A DNA stretch of 64,000 nt. It comes from Morchella semilibera. Taxonomy: Eukaryota > Ascomycota > Pezizomycetes > Pezizales > Morchellaceae. Position numbers and translations under genes: made by a program. The notes below the pieces were generated by a model, which searched no databases, was not told where the DNA came from, and was given only the letters and a program-made list of their open reading frames with translations. The stretch is taken from positions 1,115,736-1,179,735 of the forward strand of contig CM018607.1 of assembly GCA_009192285.1 (NCBI GenBank). Direction: 5' to 3'. How positions within the stretch are numbered: position 1 is the first letter of the stretch; each line of letters starts with the position of its first letter. This document shows positions 34,695 to 46,574 of the stretch, in pieces.

Positions 34695-36405
34695 ATGAAA
34701 AACGCGATTAATTATTCTCAAACTACAACCTGCGGTAATAATACAGATTCTTCCGTCGACAAACCCAGAAGCAACGCACCCACATCTACCACCGAGGCAC
34801 TAACAATTCATCACATAAAGGTTAAAAATATCTGTTGTATCGGTGCTGGATACGTCGGTATGTAACTAAATACTCCCTGTCCCCCACATCTAAGCCGTAT
34901 CAATTCTCCGGGGATTTGTACTCATTCAATTAATATACTAGGAGGCCCTACATGTACAATAATCGCAGCAAAGAATCCGGATATCATTGTTACAATTGTC
35001 GATGTCAATCAGGCCCGTATTGATGCGTGGAATTCCGATAACCTACCTATATCCGAGCCAGGACTAGATGAGGTTGTTAGAAGTTGTCGTGGACGAAACC
35101 TGTTTTTCAGCACCGATGTCGACAAAGGAATTGACGATGCAGACTTGATCTTCGTATCAGTGAATACACCAACCAAGTCCAAGGGAATGGGAGCTGGATA
35201 CGCCGCCGACCTTGGCTACGTAGAGAGTGCGACAAGACGTATTGCCCAGATCGCACGCAAAGACAAGATCGTTGTTGAAAAGAGCACCGTGCCTTGCCGA
35301 ACAGCTCAAAACATGCGTTACATCCTGGAGGCGAACTCCAAACCCGGGATCCGATTCGATATTCTTTCCAACCCTGAGTTTCTCGCTGAAGGGACTGCTG
35401 TCTCGGATCTGATAAACCCTGACAGAGTGCTCATAGGCTCATTGAATACAGAAGCCGGACGTGCGGCGGCAGCTTCCTTGGCAGATGTCTATGCATCTTG
35501 GATCGCACGCGACCAGATCATCACGATGAACCTGTGGTCCTCTGAACTTTCAAAATTAGCGGCTAATGCTCTACTAGCGCAGCGAATCTCGTCAATCAAT
35601 GCGCTCTCGGCGATCTGCGAAGCTACTGGGGCAGATATTGAAGAAGTCAGTTACGCGTGCGGACTAGATACCAGAATTGGCCCAAAATTCCTTAAAGCTA
35701 GTGTCGGGTTCGGAGGAAGTTGTTTTCAGAAGGATATCCTTAACTTAGTGTATTTGAGTGAGAGCCTGCATCTTCCTGAGGTTGCTGCTTACTGGAAACA
35801 GGTATGCCTATTCATCCCTGCTACCACCGAGACATGGATTATTGACATGACACGCTAACCAACCGGGATTATGATAGGTCGTTGAAATGAACGAGTACCA
35901 GAAACGGCGGTTCTCAAACCGAGTAATATCTAGTTTCTTTAATACTATCTACGGGAAAAAGATAGCGATTCTGGGGTTTGCATTTAAGAAAGATACCAGC
36001 GATACTCGCGAGTCTCCCGCAATCACGCTAGTAAATCACTTCTATACTGAGGGTGCACAAATCGCCATTTACGACCCCAAAGTTCAAGAATCCCAGATAT
36101 GGATTGACCTCACGGAGCCAGGTGTCGTGAACCACCTCGAAGAAGTACAGAAGCAGGTCTCAATTGCGAAGGACGCTTATGCTGCCTGTAATGATGCTGA
36201 TGCTGTCATTATTTGCACAGAATGGGATGAGTTCAGAGATACTGTGCTGGATTATAAGTTGATTTACGATCACATGAAGAAACCTGCGTTTGTGTTTGAT
36301 GGGAGGATAATTCTAAATAAGGCAAAGCTTGAGGATATGGGATTTCAGGTAGGAACTATTGGAAGGGCTACGAGCGGCTTCACGGTTCCTAAAGACTGGG
36401 AGTAA
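34695..36405 (+). CDS. UDP-glucose 6-dehydrogenase (three exons)
   Basis: The enzyme oxidises UDP-glucose to UDP-glucuronate with two NAD+. The model has exons 34695-34857, 34942-35801 and 35878-36405, 516 residues in all. A Ser/Thr-rich leader of about 45 residues precedes the Rossmann fold ([14 protein letters not shown]). Then come the NTPTK loop, [41 protein letters not shown], and the catalytic-cysteine motif [10 protein letters not shown]. The C-terminal UDP-binding half has [17 protein letters not shown] and FDGRIILN. All catalytic motifs look intact. The usual STVPV is STVPC here. UGDH is sporadic in ascomycetes. In its neighbourhood I see no UDP-glucuronate decarboxylase or epimerase. 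Confidence 0.94.
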
Positions 36406-37384
36406 GAGAAATCCCTTCATCTTTTTTCAGGGCTCGTGGCTCACCACAAAAAAAAAACCATGAGGCCAGTAAAAGCTTCCAACAAGCGGCGCAAAATCAA
36501 CCCGCCTACCGCAAGAAATTATCCCCCTTCACGATGCTAGATCATACTCTTTGTCGCTATGGGCCTATTGTGTTATAACCGTCGGGGCCATGGGATGTTT
36601 TGGGTTTTGTTTTGTCTCGTTTGTTTCTTCTTTAATTCCATTGTAACTCCGATGGTTTAATTTTATTATAGGATGGGTTTAGGACAACGGTAGGTAGATT
36701 TCCTTATTTCTTGTTATCTAGACAAATATGATGGGGCCTTAAACAAGCAAGTCCGTTCTCGGGCCTCTGGTAAAAGCGAAAGTATGGTGAGTCGAACACA
36801 GCAGTTCTTTGCCAGACGGGGTTATGGGAAGATCAAAACTGAGTTTGCAAAACTACCTACCAAAACTCTCAGTAGTAGAGTATTTTAGCTGGACAGAAAG
36901 TCGAGCACTTCGACAAAAGATCCTTGGTTGAACAGCTGCAAGTCTCTTCCTAAACCAGCTAGACTTGCCGTCTAACTCGCGCAGCTGTAGTTATTGCGAT
37001 GCCCTGTCACGGCCGAAAATCAATGTGATATAATATTTTCGACTGCAAGACTCAGTAATACGCCTACAAAAATGGGCAATAACAGTTGAGTCCAGAAACG
37101 CTATGAAACTAATAGAAGATAAGAAGATCTGCCATGGTAAATGTCATAGCTTTTCTCGTGTGACCAATTTGGTAGTTTTCAGCTGAAAGTTTTGCACCTT
37201 CTATCGGCCGTGTTTATAATCATCAATCAAAACTTGATTCTGCATGTTATCATAAGTGTAGCGAAAGACTCAAAACTTAGCCTATTGATACCACCAGCCA
37301 CCGGGAAGACAGCCCTCATGCGTTGGTCCCTTGGCATGCATAGTTTTACAAGTGCTCTAATAAATTTGTTTTGATTCGTGAGTA

Positions 37385-37558
37385 TCCCTTAAGCTGTCAT
37401 ATGCTGACCCTTTCTGTGGGGGCCAAAAAGCCACAGCAATTGCGGACAAGCAATTGGTTAGAGATTGGTGCAGATCCAATAATTGAAGGAATTCGTTAGC
37501 AAAGCCACACTTTTGGCCCCCACAAAAATGGTCAGCACTTTGGTGACAGCTTAAGGGA
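37385..37558. mobile_element. MITE A, about 174 bp, long inverted ends, TA-flanked
   Basis: The ends begin tcccttaagctgtca and, about 10 bases in, continue ctgacc and tgtgggggccaaaa. The right end repeats all of this in inverse order, so the imperfect inverted repeats reach about 50 bp. TA is present at both outer borders (37383-37384 and 37559-37560). There is no coding potential. Ends and TA duplication fit a Tc1/mariner-type non-autonomous element. Confidence 0.75.
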
Positions 37559-37560
37559 TA

Positions 37561-37666
37561 GCGGTGGAGAAAATTATTGTAGAAACAGGGGCCTAAGAAC
37601 AGGGTTTAGGTGGCTGCCCCAGCCAATAGGACTCGTACCATACTTCTACAATAATTTTCCCCATCA
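37561..37666. mobile_element. MITE B, copy 1, about 106 bp, TA-flanked
   Basis: The ends carry gaaaattattgtagaa and its inverse. Borders are TA at 37559-37560 (shared with MITE A) and 37667-37668. The inner sequence acaggggcctaagaacaggg and ccaataggactc recurs, in opposite orientation, in the element at 59721-59831, proving a dispersed family. No coding potential. Confidence 0.8.
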
Positions 37667-37708
37667 TATATATTCTAATATCAACGAGTTGAAAACTTAC
37701 ACCAATTC

Positions 37709-38640
37709 TTACTTGCAGCACCTAGATACATTCAGCTGTGATCTGAAGATCATATGACCTAGCTGAACCAGATCTTCCCAGAGTTCTTTTGAGTGATAGG
37801 TCTCTACGACAGTTACCACCTCTAGTAGGCTGGCCATGTATATTGATATCGATGAATGATAATTGGGTGAAGGTTTACAGCACAGGTGATTCAATCAGAT
37901 TTTTTAAATAGTTACGTAGAGGTTTAAGGAAGCTACATGTTGTCCACAATGCTGGGCAGGATCTAATGTTCCCTACTGAATTGAAGGGGTATTTCTGAGT
38001 CGCTGTGATACATGTGAGGTTTGTTCAGCAAGTGACATCATACCATTGACAGAAGTTACATACACCTTGAGACCCCAAAGAAACCATCAACCATACCAAA
38101 TTTCCCAACTAAGTAGCTTTCCTGAAGATAACCCAAGGGTTCTCTCAAGGAACCTCCAGGAGTCACTCTCCAGTCGTTGGTAGACAATTTCAGGTCCACG
38201 ACGATACTAGAATGCCTCAACATTGACCAATAAATTTTAAAGACTATGTGCATTTTTATTTGCAATTTACCCCCGGTGATGTTCACAAGACAATGCAGCA
38301 TTCTTGCGACTAATGATATCAAGTAGACCACGCCATTCTTCAACTACCAGCAAAGATTAAAACTACCTCAAGTCTTAAATTTACCTGGGAGGAGGATTCT
38401 AAGCTTCTTCCTCTGCGCTAGGCTCGCCTGGCCCACGGGGCTACAGACAATCGAGTTTATATTTAGTTATAATGCCGCCTTTACCTCTAGCTCTGAGGCC
38501 ATGAATTGGGCTCTCCGGTTTATCTTGGACGAGTGGAGTTTTCTTCTTCGAGACTTTGCCCCGGGACACTTGAGTGAAACCCTCTTTGCCTTGCTCGTGA
38601 ATAGGATACATGCCAAAAACTATCTTCTCGACAAGCACCG
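37709..38640 (-). other. Coding-like fragments, origin unknown
   Basis: Three minus-strand segments (about 38640-38441, 38343-38056 and 37894-37709) translate to protein-like text, for example SLREPLGYLQESYLVGKFGM and ASLLEVVTVVETYHSKELWE. They lie in order on one strand in a repeat-rich area. I recognise no family. They may be remnants of a mobile element or of a decayed host gene, or chance frames. Confidence 0.25.
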
Positions 38641-39266
38641 GGGCTTCCTCAGTTGCATCTTAAGACAAGCCTATCCACCAGTCTAGTGGCAAAAAAGAGG
38701 ATTATACGAAGAGCCAATACCCCACCGTCTACAATCATCAGGCTGTAAAATCTTCTGATGGCTCTATATTCCTGCCATGTCACGAATGTGTTAGGCGGCT
38801 TTGGACTTCAAGACGACTTATCAGCTATTTTGGAATATCAGTGAGGGTTACAATACCGTGCGGCTATTATACTCACAAAATTCACACTTGTTTGTATAGG
38901 TCAGGGACTAGTAGCTTTTTCAATTGTGATTACACGAATATTTAAGTAAAAAATATACGTAACCACTAAGTTTTCTAGGCTCTCGGGGGGGATATTGAGC
39001 TATAAGTTTCCGAAAAGGTACCAGGTTGGCGGGAAAGGAATGACTGTTGGTAAACTAATGATTGCCATTACTAGTGCCTATCGAATAAGACGACTTGTAC
39101 CGGCATAAGTTGGTTAAAGAAGTTTTTAACCTGGGGACAAGGAAACCATGTCATAACTGACTTTGCGCCGTTAATATAATACAAACGCCTTACAAGTTTC
39201 AAAGAAGGACCGCCCTGACGGTTGGTGCCCTCTGCTTAAAAATTAAACCATTGATGGACGCATCTA

Positions 39267-39734
39267 TCAATTCTCCTCCATCTCATCATCTTCGACCACA
39301 ATATCCTCTATGTCAACCGTTGATCCGCCCACTCTCCTCACCTCTTCCCTTGCCCTCCGTATCGCCTCCTTTTCTACCTTCTTAATTGTACCACTCACTC
39401 TCACGACCCTGATCACTACTGGAACGCCCTTAAGCTCCTTCATGAAAGACAGCGCCGTCCACACGAGCCTATAGTGCTCTCTTGACACCCTGACAATTCC
39501 TGTCGACGTTGCAGGTGAAAAGTACTTCACGCTGAGGTTCCCGGCTATGCCTGCGCCGTAGTCACCGAACTGGTGGGCGATGCCATCGCGCAGCAGTCCT
39601 GACAGGTATGAAGATGTGATTGAGGGGTCGCTGGGCGAGGAAAACTCGAGGTGTATATTAGGGGAACCTAGAGTCTTGGGTGCATCTGGGTATAGGATGT
39701 CGAAGAGGATGTAGCGGGCCTTGTAACGAACCAT
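39267..39734 (-). CDS. POP5: Ribonuclease P/MRP protein subunit POP5
   Basis: POP5 is a shared subunit of nuclear RNase P (5' end processing of pre-tRNA) and RNase MRP (pre-rRNA processing). The single exon encodes 155 residues, close to the family's usual length. Signatures are the start MVRYKARYILFDILYP, then GLLRDGIAHQFGDYGAG, SVKYFSPATSTGIVRVSREH, and a C-terminal half with VRVSGTIKKVEKEAI. The C-terminus is acidic. The ATG at 39734 opens the conserved motif directly, so the start is firm. A MITE lies about 240 bp upstream of the start. Confidence 0.93.
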   Translation of the reverse strand: MVRYKARYILFDILYPDAPKTLGSPNIHLEFSSPSDPSITSSYLSGLLRDGIAHQFGDYGAGIAGNLSVKYFSPATSTGIVRVSREHYRLVWTALSFMKELKGVPVVIRVVRVSGTIKKVEKEAIRRAREEVRRVGGSTVDIEDIVVEDDEMEEN

Positions 39735-41016
39735 GGTATGAGCAGTGAGGTGAGGTTAGGTTTAGGTGTGGGATCTAGGCGTGGAGATTAGGGTTCTGCA
39801 GAGCCGCTGAATGCCTTGGCGCTAAGCGAGTGATAGTTTGAGTAACCTATGTGGCTTGATATATGTTGAGGTTGTATTAGAAACATTTTGGCCACGCGAC
39901 CATGGAAATGGGCTCTGCGTGCTCGAGATCTATCTGACAGGTCGTTATAATCAAATGAAGTAAGTATATACACGGATGAAAGTGGTCAAATTCGCGACCT
40001 GGACCGTGTACCCCTTAGTAAAGGAATTATGTTGCTTGTTATGGCAAATAGCAACAACAAGAATTTCCAACAGTTGCCACACAAGGTTAATATTAGCTGT
40101 AAGGGGGAGGTCGCGAATTTGACCACTTTCATCCGTCCAAGGGATACCACAACCTCTATCACCAAGATATAGATTAACCCCAAGCAGATTTGAGAAAAAC
40201 TGATAATGGTGAATCCATAAGTACTCAAGCTGCCCAACTACTCTATTGGCAGTACTCCGTCTGACATGGAGTCCATATATTATGTTTCTAGATTGTTATT
40301 TCGACCTCTACTCATGGATTATGACTCGAGACATTTAGTTGACTCGTACATTAGTTGATTGATTAACTAAGTGCAATGCACGCAACCGAGACGTTTAGTT
40401 ACAGTTCCTAGTTGACCTGTGAATTATCCCATCGGCCTCTTCTACTAAGCTGCCAACTATGGTAATTTACTATTAAATCCTTTGCTTTGAGCTGTAATTC
40501 CCGGGGGTCATCACTTCAGCCTACGTTTTATAGATCTACTTCAACCTACGCGTTATCATCCATCAGTTCTTAAATCTATCGGTGGTTTTGGGTTGAATAA
40601 AAGTTCTGGGAGGCCCCGAAGGACCGACTACTACGGATTCTAAAGGAGAAATTGCTACACGAATATCGGTTAGTGGCAATCCCCCTAGATACTCCTCACG
40701 ACTACACTTGATAGAATATTTTGGTATTCCCTAATAACTGCACTCTAAATCCACCACAATGATAGCAATGCAAGCAAAACACCATAGGAAGCTACCAAAA
40801 AAAAAGGGGAGGAAAGGAAAGGAAGGAAAAAACTATTAAGTACCCCTTACTCTCCACAAAGTAGCTTCTTGATACTTACAGATACCGATTTCTAAGTAAA
40901 ATATCGAGGGTATCTTTCAACGCCCCTTTCCTAAACCCACTCTTTATCTTTGTCACAAACGCCCCCAACGCACGATTAAAGCCAAACCCTAGTTAGATAA
41001 TTGATGTCGCTCTCTA
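39735..41016. other. Intergenic region with a MITE
   Basis: It holds the POP5 promoter, the MITE-like element at 39972-40136, and the 3' flank of KAP114. An imperfect direct repeat around cgagac-tttagtt lies near 40326 and 40388. No gene was seen. Confidence 0.5.
39972..40136. mobile_element. MITE with perfect 29-bp inverted ends
   Basis: The arms at 39972-40000 and 40108-40136 (acggatgaaagtggtcaaat and onward to cgcgacct) are exact inverted copies. The 107-base centre has no coding potential. Perfect arms suggest recent movement or conversion. The flanks (tatac on the left, ccaag on the right) do not give a clear target-site duplication. Confidence 0.75.
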
Positions 41017-44000
41017 TTACTGTATACCCAACAGCTGTTTAAGTGGCAACTGCTCTTCCTGTTTAAGTGCAGCGTAGATGTTCTGGAAACCGCCAAGATT
41101 GGTAGTTGACAGTTCACGGAAGAAACCTGTCAAGTAGGCCTGTATATGCTGCGTTAGTTGACAGAACAGAGAACAGACCTATATCCATGTATGAGGGAGC
41201 TTACATATGTTTCGTCATTTGCCTGTCTGGACACACGGCCAGACCCACCGAGGGCCATGAGTTCTTCGGTAGAGATACCTGGTATGTTTAAACCAGCTGG
41301 CATATCCTCCCAGCCCTCACCCTCGTCCTCACTATCTGACTCCGGCGCCAGCTGGTTGTTGTAGTATGACTTGGATGCGTCACCCATTGTCGGCCCGAGC
41401 TCTAGGACCAAGAGCTTGATGATCTTGAGAGGCACCGGGATCATCGTAAATTGGTCAGGATCTGCACGTAAGAGAAAGTACAAGTTAGCCAAACTTTCCA
41501 AGATAATGTAGCGAGTCAAGACATGACTGGAGAGTCTAATGAACTTTGTTTCGCTTTGGATCTCGTCATTATTCGGTTACTTTCGGGGACGATCAGATCA
41601 CCCTTAACCATAATCTGCGAAAGCCTAGGATCCTGTAGGCGGTACAGTAGTGACAACGCGATGACACTAAATTTACATTAGTGCCTGTTTATCCGCTAAG
41701 AGATATGGGTGAAAAGTTTTACTTTTGTCGAATCTCTTCGTATCCTGAGAAACTACTAGAGTTCTCCAACCATGCTCCGAGTACTACCTGCAATCCGTTC
41801 ACATCTCCAATATTCAACCCAGCCAGGAAGTCTACGACGTCCTTTGCTTGCTTCAGGACAAGACGAGCGAAGACAAGGATCAAGCTCTGCGCTACAGTCA
41901 GTACCTTCAGAGTCGGGGGGGGGGGGAGCGGATTGTTTATCGAACCTGGATGAAGGGTGGTGACTGTGCAGTAGCCAAACGCTCTGCAACGGCCCGAAGT
42001 AAGCTCGCCAGGAAAGGCCCGAGATGCTCACTAGCCTTTTCGACAACCTCCGCAGCCAACCCACCAACCTCTAGCGCAGAGTTGTCCGGAATGTCTGGCC
42101 TTAGCAATCTGTCAATAATGACCAGAGTCACCTCCAAACCGCTCTTGCCATCCGCATCATGCCATTGAACGAGCTGGTTCACATCATGTTTAACGATGCT
42201 TCCCAGCGCCTCGCATCCGCTCTGCAGGACGTCGCTTTCCTCACACTGAATTAGTATCCTTTGAAGCCGCGGTACTACAGTTGCAACGAAACCATTTGGC
42301 AGAGGCTCAGAGCCGTTTTGCGCGAGCACAGCCAAAACACTAGCTGCAAGATCCACCAAAGCATGATTCTTTCCATCTGGTCCTACATCTAATGCTACTG
42401 ATATGAACGGGAGCATCACCTCGCAGAGAGGCACGAAGTTATCATATAGCTCCTCGGAAATATCTTGGAACAAGTCGTGGACTAAACTCTGCAAGTGCAT
42501 ACTCGTTGGGCCATTGTGAGCAATAGCAAAGCTCAGCTCAACTACGCGGACATTAGGATCGATTGCGATGGAATAATTAAGGCCAACGGCGCCGCGAAGA
42601 GCCTCCATTAATTCAGCCAGTACGTCTTGGCTGTCCTCCGCTTCATCATGTGGCTTGTGGGCGAGGAAAGACCGGACTGAGCCAATAATACTAGCCTGGT
42701 ATGGTCGAATTATCTCAAGATCAACGATTTCACAGTATCTACTTCCATTAGTGCAGGACAAATAAAAGGGATATGTCTCAACCACTTACTTCTGAAGGAC
42801 CTTTATGCATGAGATTTTTACGATATCCGATGGGTCGGTAGTGGATGCCCGAATAGTTTGGTCAATCAATTCGGTTACACGGGGCCCAACTGTTTCGGGG
42901 GCTGCCTTAGTTAATGTTCCAGCAAGATAGTAACCACGAGCTCTGAGAAACTGCTCCTCTTCAAGGTTGCTGCCAATAGCAGATACTACATATTCCAACA
43001 AATTTGAGGCGATGCTAGGGTTAATCTTTCGGTTGATTTCAGCAAATTCACTGAGTAGCTCGTCCCAAATGAACAGGGCTGCCTCCTTGATTTGACGAGT
43101 GCTTAAAACAGATCGCGTTAGCAACGCTGCATAACTGTTTTAAGGCAATTTCTTTACAAACCTTTCCCCAGACTTGAATATCTGCTGTGTATACTCCCAT
43201 AATGCAGTCTCTGTCTGTTGCTGGAATGATTCCCCAAGCTTCAGTATCAAATCACCTGAAGCGCTTCTAGGAGTATAATTCGCCGAAATTGAAGTCTCCT
43301 CACACAGGAAAACATTCAAATCAACCTCCCACATTCCCTCGTCCTCACTCGCAACCTGACTCAACGCAACAGTAGCATTCACCATTTGGACCAATGGGGA
43401 ATCCGCGCCGCCACCAGCACTCACACGTGCAAGCTCATCCCTCACAGCCTTGTTTTTCAAGCAAGTTTGAATGAAATCTAGCTGTTCCAAAACCAGGAGA
43501 TCCAGACTATAGGGCAAGCTGTCCAAATCAACAAGCTTCCCCTCAGTCTCATTGATCACAAAGTCACGGACATAACGGTCCTTAACAATGTTGAGTTCCT
43601 GCCAAGTAACCGCAAAGATTTGGCCCAAGAATGGGGCAAGAAGTGAGCCAAACACTTTGCGGATCTGCATGATTGTTCGAATAATCTGAATGCGGAGGGT
43701 CACAACACCATCAAAGGTGACATCGTCAGTTTCTGGGAAAGAGCCAGAAAGAGTACTAGCAAAGAACGGGACCCAGAGGTCGAGAATCTCCTTCGCAAAA
43801 TCATTAACGGCATTTGGATGATCCTCTTTCACCATCTCCAGCATTTCGATGCAAGCAAAGAAGACATGCACGGCCAATGCACGAATAGAGTAGTTCCTTG
43901 ACTGATGTGTAGCAACGCCATAAACGACTGAAATGAGTGCCTTTGCAGTCGAGAAGAACTGTTCGTCCGAGAAACCGTCGTTGATAAGATCTACAGAGTT

Positions 44001-44723
44001 GTATAAGCATCAAAAAAAAATACTCGCGCCAAAATCACATGTAGAAAAAAGACCCACCACTGAGCACACGCAAGGCTCCATGAACCTGTGATTCACTCCC
44101 CCCAGAGATCAGTTTCAGCAGGTCCTGCACCAGGGTCGGCCATTCCTCCGGAAAATCTGTCCTCAATTGCTTGATTAACCTCTACACACATATGCACGCC
44201 CCAATGCGCCAATTCCCTTGCTACTCACGAACCTTGACTCGCAATTTTGCTTACGACGTACGACGCAGCCGCTCTAATCTTCCTTTGATCATCCGTAACA
44301 AGGCCCAGTAATGCGACCCTCATCTGGGCCTTGACATCATCCCTCACCAACTGCCCCTTAAACTCCTCGAAGTGTGGGCTCCAACAGTGCTGGACATATT
44401 GCTTCAGAATCAACAGGGCCGCCTGGCGAGAGGTCATGTCGAGCTGCTGCGCAGACGCAATGTTCATGAGGGCAATGGGTAGAGCTATCCATCACATCAG
44501 CGTCCACCGAGGTGCACTACATCCCAAAGAAAGATCAAGGCCAAAAACGAACCATCGTTGGCGTACAAGGCGGTAACCTGAGTTTCCGCATTGCGTCGAG
44601 GGCCCTCGGCGGTAGACTGGAGTTCTCCCAGAAGACGAAGAATCCTGGATATTGCGCGATCAATGTCAACAGCACTATCAAAATAGATCCGGACGCAAAG
44701 AACTAAACTTACTCCTGCTCCAT
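41017..44723 (-). CDS. KAP114: Importin-9/KAP114 nuclear import receptor (eleven exons)
   Basis: This is a karyopherin-beta that imports proteins such as TBP and histones in yeast and animals. Exons (minus strand) are 44723-44713, 44674-44553, 44484-44229, 44179-44058, 43990-43162, 43101-42790, 42741-41946, 41886-41723, 41666-41545, 41461-41205 and 41139-41017. They sum to 1,037 residues, and every phase fits. The start MEQD sits on an 11-base exon. Next come the importin-beta N-terminal domain (NAETQVTALYANDGA, then ALMNIASAQQLDMTSRQAA), HEAT repeats, KQNPDQFTMIPVPLKIIKLL, and an acidic loop (ESDSEDEGEGWEDM) before the C-terminal end LLGIQ. The last acceptor could lie 9 bases upstream without a frame change. 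The orthology is confident; yeast KAP114 is the named counterpart. Confidence 0.93.
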
Positions 44724-45835
44724 ATTTGGTATACGTTAATGCTTTCTTCACAGGTACCTTTTTTCTTTTCTTTTCTTTTTCTTTTCTTTTTCTTTTCTTT
44801 CCTCTGATTCAAGCTGGTGGGGGGGGGCAGGGTAAGTAAGGCGAGGCGACGAGATTATAAAAAAGGAAGAAGAATCGGGGACGCAGGTCAGACAGATCAG
44901 GGTCAAGATTGTGACAATTGAAGGTGTACGATGTAGGGTAGGAAGTATCTACTCTACTCTATGTTTTGTGGCTGCCGTGTCCAGAAATAAATTTATGGGC
45001 TGCTGCTACGCGCGCATTCCCGCGAAGAGTGAGGCTCGGATGTGCGGGGGTGCGGGACCCCTCCGCCAAGACCTGCCCAAAATGTTGGATGTAACGCGTC
45101 TCTGCGTTGCTACCTCGAGCTTCCTCCCTCCCTCACAACAGATAACAATATGAGCTCCCAGGCACAACACGCAATGTATGAGGTATGTACATAAAGAAAA
45201 AAAACAAGGAAAGAAGAAAAAAGACCATGCCGTGGTCGTCGTTGCCGTCGTCGTCTTTGCCGGAAATAGTCGGCTTCCTCACAACGCTCTCCAAGTGTCA
45301 CTTTTGCAGACGCAGGGTAGTTCGGGATCTTCCGTAATTAGCCAGGTTGATAGACCTGATATGCGGGAGATTAACGGATCCAATCAGAAGTAATAGAAAA
45401 GTAATGTGGGATTGCCTGCTGTGCAGTCATGTGGTTACTGCGCTGTACTCGTACAATAAGGTAGGTACAAGAAAGAAGTAAGGTACAAAATATTGCACTG
45501 CTGCAGGGAGTGTCATATATACATGTATGTATATGAGGTGGGCAGGCTGGTGCCAATGATCGTTCAAGCGACAAAATGAGATTAACGTCCTGCAGCACCA
45601 CAATATCGAACTTGTGCAGAGGATTTGTTAGGTATTATTCTACCCACCCCCTTTTTTTCTCTGCTGCTGTTATCACTAAACAGACACTATTATTACAACT
45701 CATATATGCATAGTCACAGGAAGACATGTACATCTACGTAGTGCACCCAGCTAGAGCTTGGCTGCTTCTTGGATCACACGGAATCACTCGATATCACCAA
45801 CACCACCCATCACTCGCTCCGCCTTTCACCGCCCA
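44724..45835. other. Intergenic region
   Basis: This is the promoter of KAP114 and the 3' flank of the secreted-protein gene. A TTTTC-rich pyrimidine tract lies at 44757-44800 and a G run at about 44819. TACATGTA lies near 45523 and TACTCTAC near 44952. No gene was seen. Confidence 0.45.
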
Positions 45836-46574
45836 TCACTTCATTTGACCGTCGACACTAAACACCCGTCTGCCCCACAAATTCCACCGCCGTACACTTC
45901 TGCCCAGCACTCTCTTGATCCTACCTCCGCCGTCACCAGCATCCTCAGTCAGCATTAGCACTCTACTCTCATTCCCACACACCCTCGCCAGTGCACTACC
46001 CACAATCCCGATATTTGTCGCCAGCTTTGTATCGCTGTCCGCCAGCTTTGCCTCAATATCCCCTGTATCCCTCCCCGCCGCCTGCGCCTGCGCAAGCTGG
46101 ATCCGCCTGATCTGTGACAGCCCCGTGAGCTTCAGCACCTTATTCCTATTCGGCCCCAACTTGCCATTAGCACACCGTCCCACACACACACCCCACACCC
46201 AGTGCCGAATTAAGAAACGGCAAAACAAAAACAACCTACTTGATCTTCCCACACTGCAGCCTAACGGCGGCCTCGCCAGAAGCCGCGGCAATCGCCGGAT
46301 TGAAGGCGGCGGTCTCGGCGTCCTCGGCGTTCTCGCGCTCGACACTGAGGATGGCGAGGTCCGCGGCACTGATTGCCGCCAGGTCCGAGAGGTCCAGGCC
46401 GGCGGCCCAGATTGTGGTTGCTTCGGTGGCGGCGGTGCCTGCGGGGGTCGAGGAGATGGACATGGAGGTGTAAGAGCGGAATGTCAGTGCTCGCTTTTGG
46501 AGCGGGAGGGGGTGGGGGGTAGCGAGGGGGAGGAGGGGTATGAGGAGGAGGAGGGAGGCGTGGGGGGCGTGCAT
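45836..46574 (-). CDS. Small secreted protein with Kex2 site (two exons)
   Basis: The predicted protein has 214 residues. Exons are 46574-46240 and 46145-45836. A classic signal peptide (MHAPHASLLLLIPLLPLATP) is followed by LPLQKRA, a likely Kex2 processing site. The mature part is Ala-rich, with GLDLSDLAAISAADLAIL and ETAAFNPAIAAASGEAAVRL. A helical region NKVLKLTGLSQIRRIQLAQA follows, with a basic C-terminus. I know related fungal secreted proteins only as a family without function. The acceptor at 46146-46147 restores KIKNKVLKLTGL. It probably acts outside the cell or in the wall. Confidence 0.75.

Larger units (their letters stand above)
36406..39266. other. Gene-poor region with two adjoining MITEs
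   Basis: This lies between UGDH and POP5, which are convergent. It contains the MITE pair at 37385-37666 and some minus-strand coding-like fragments at about 37709-38640. Nothing else is recognisable. Confidence 0.5.
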
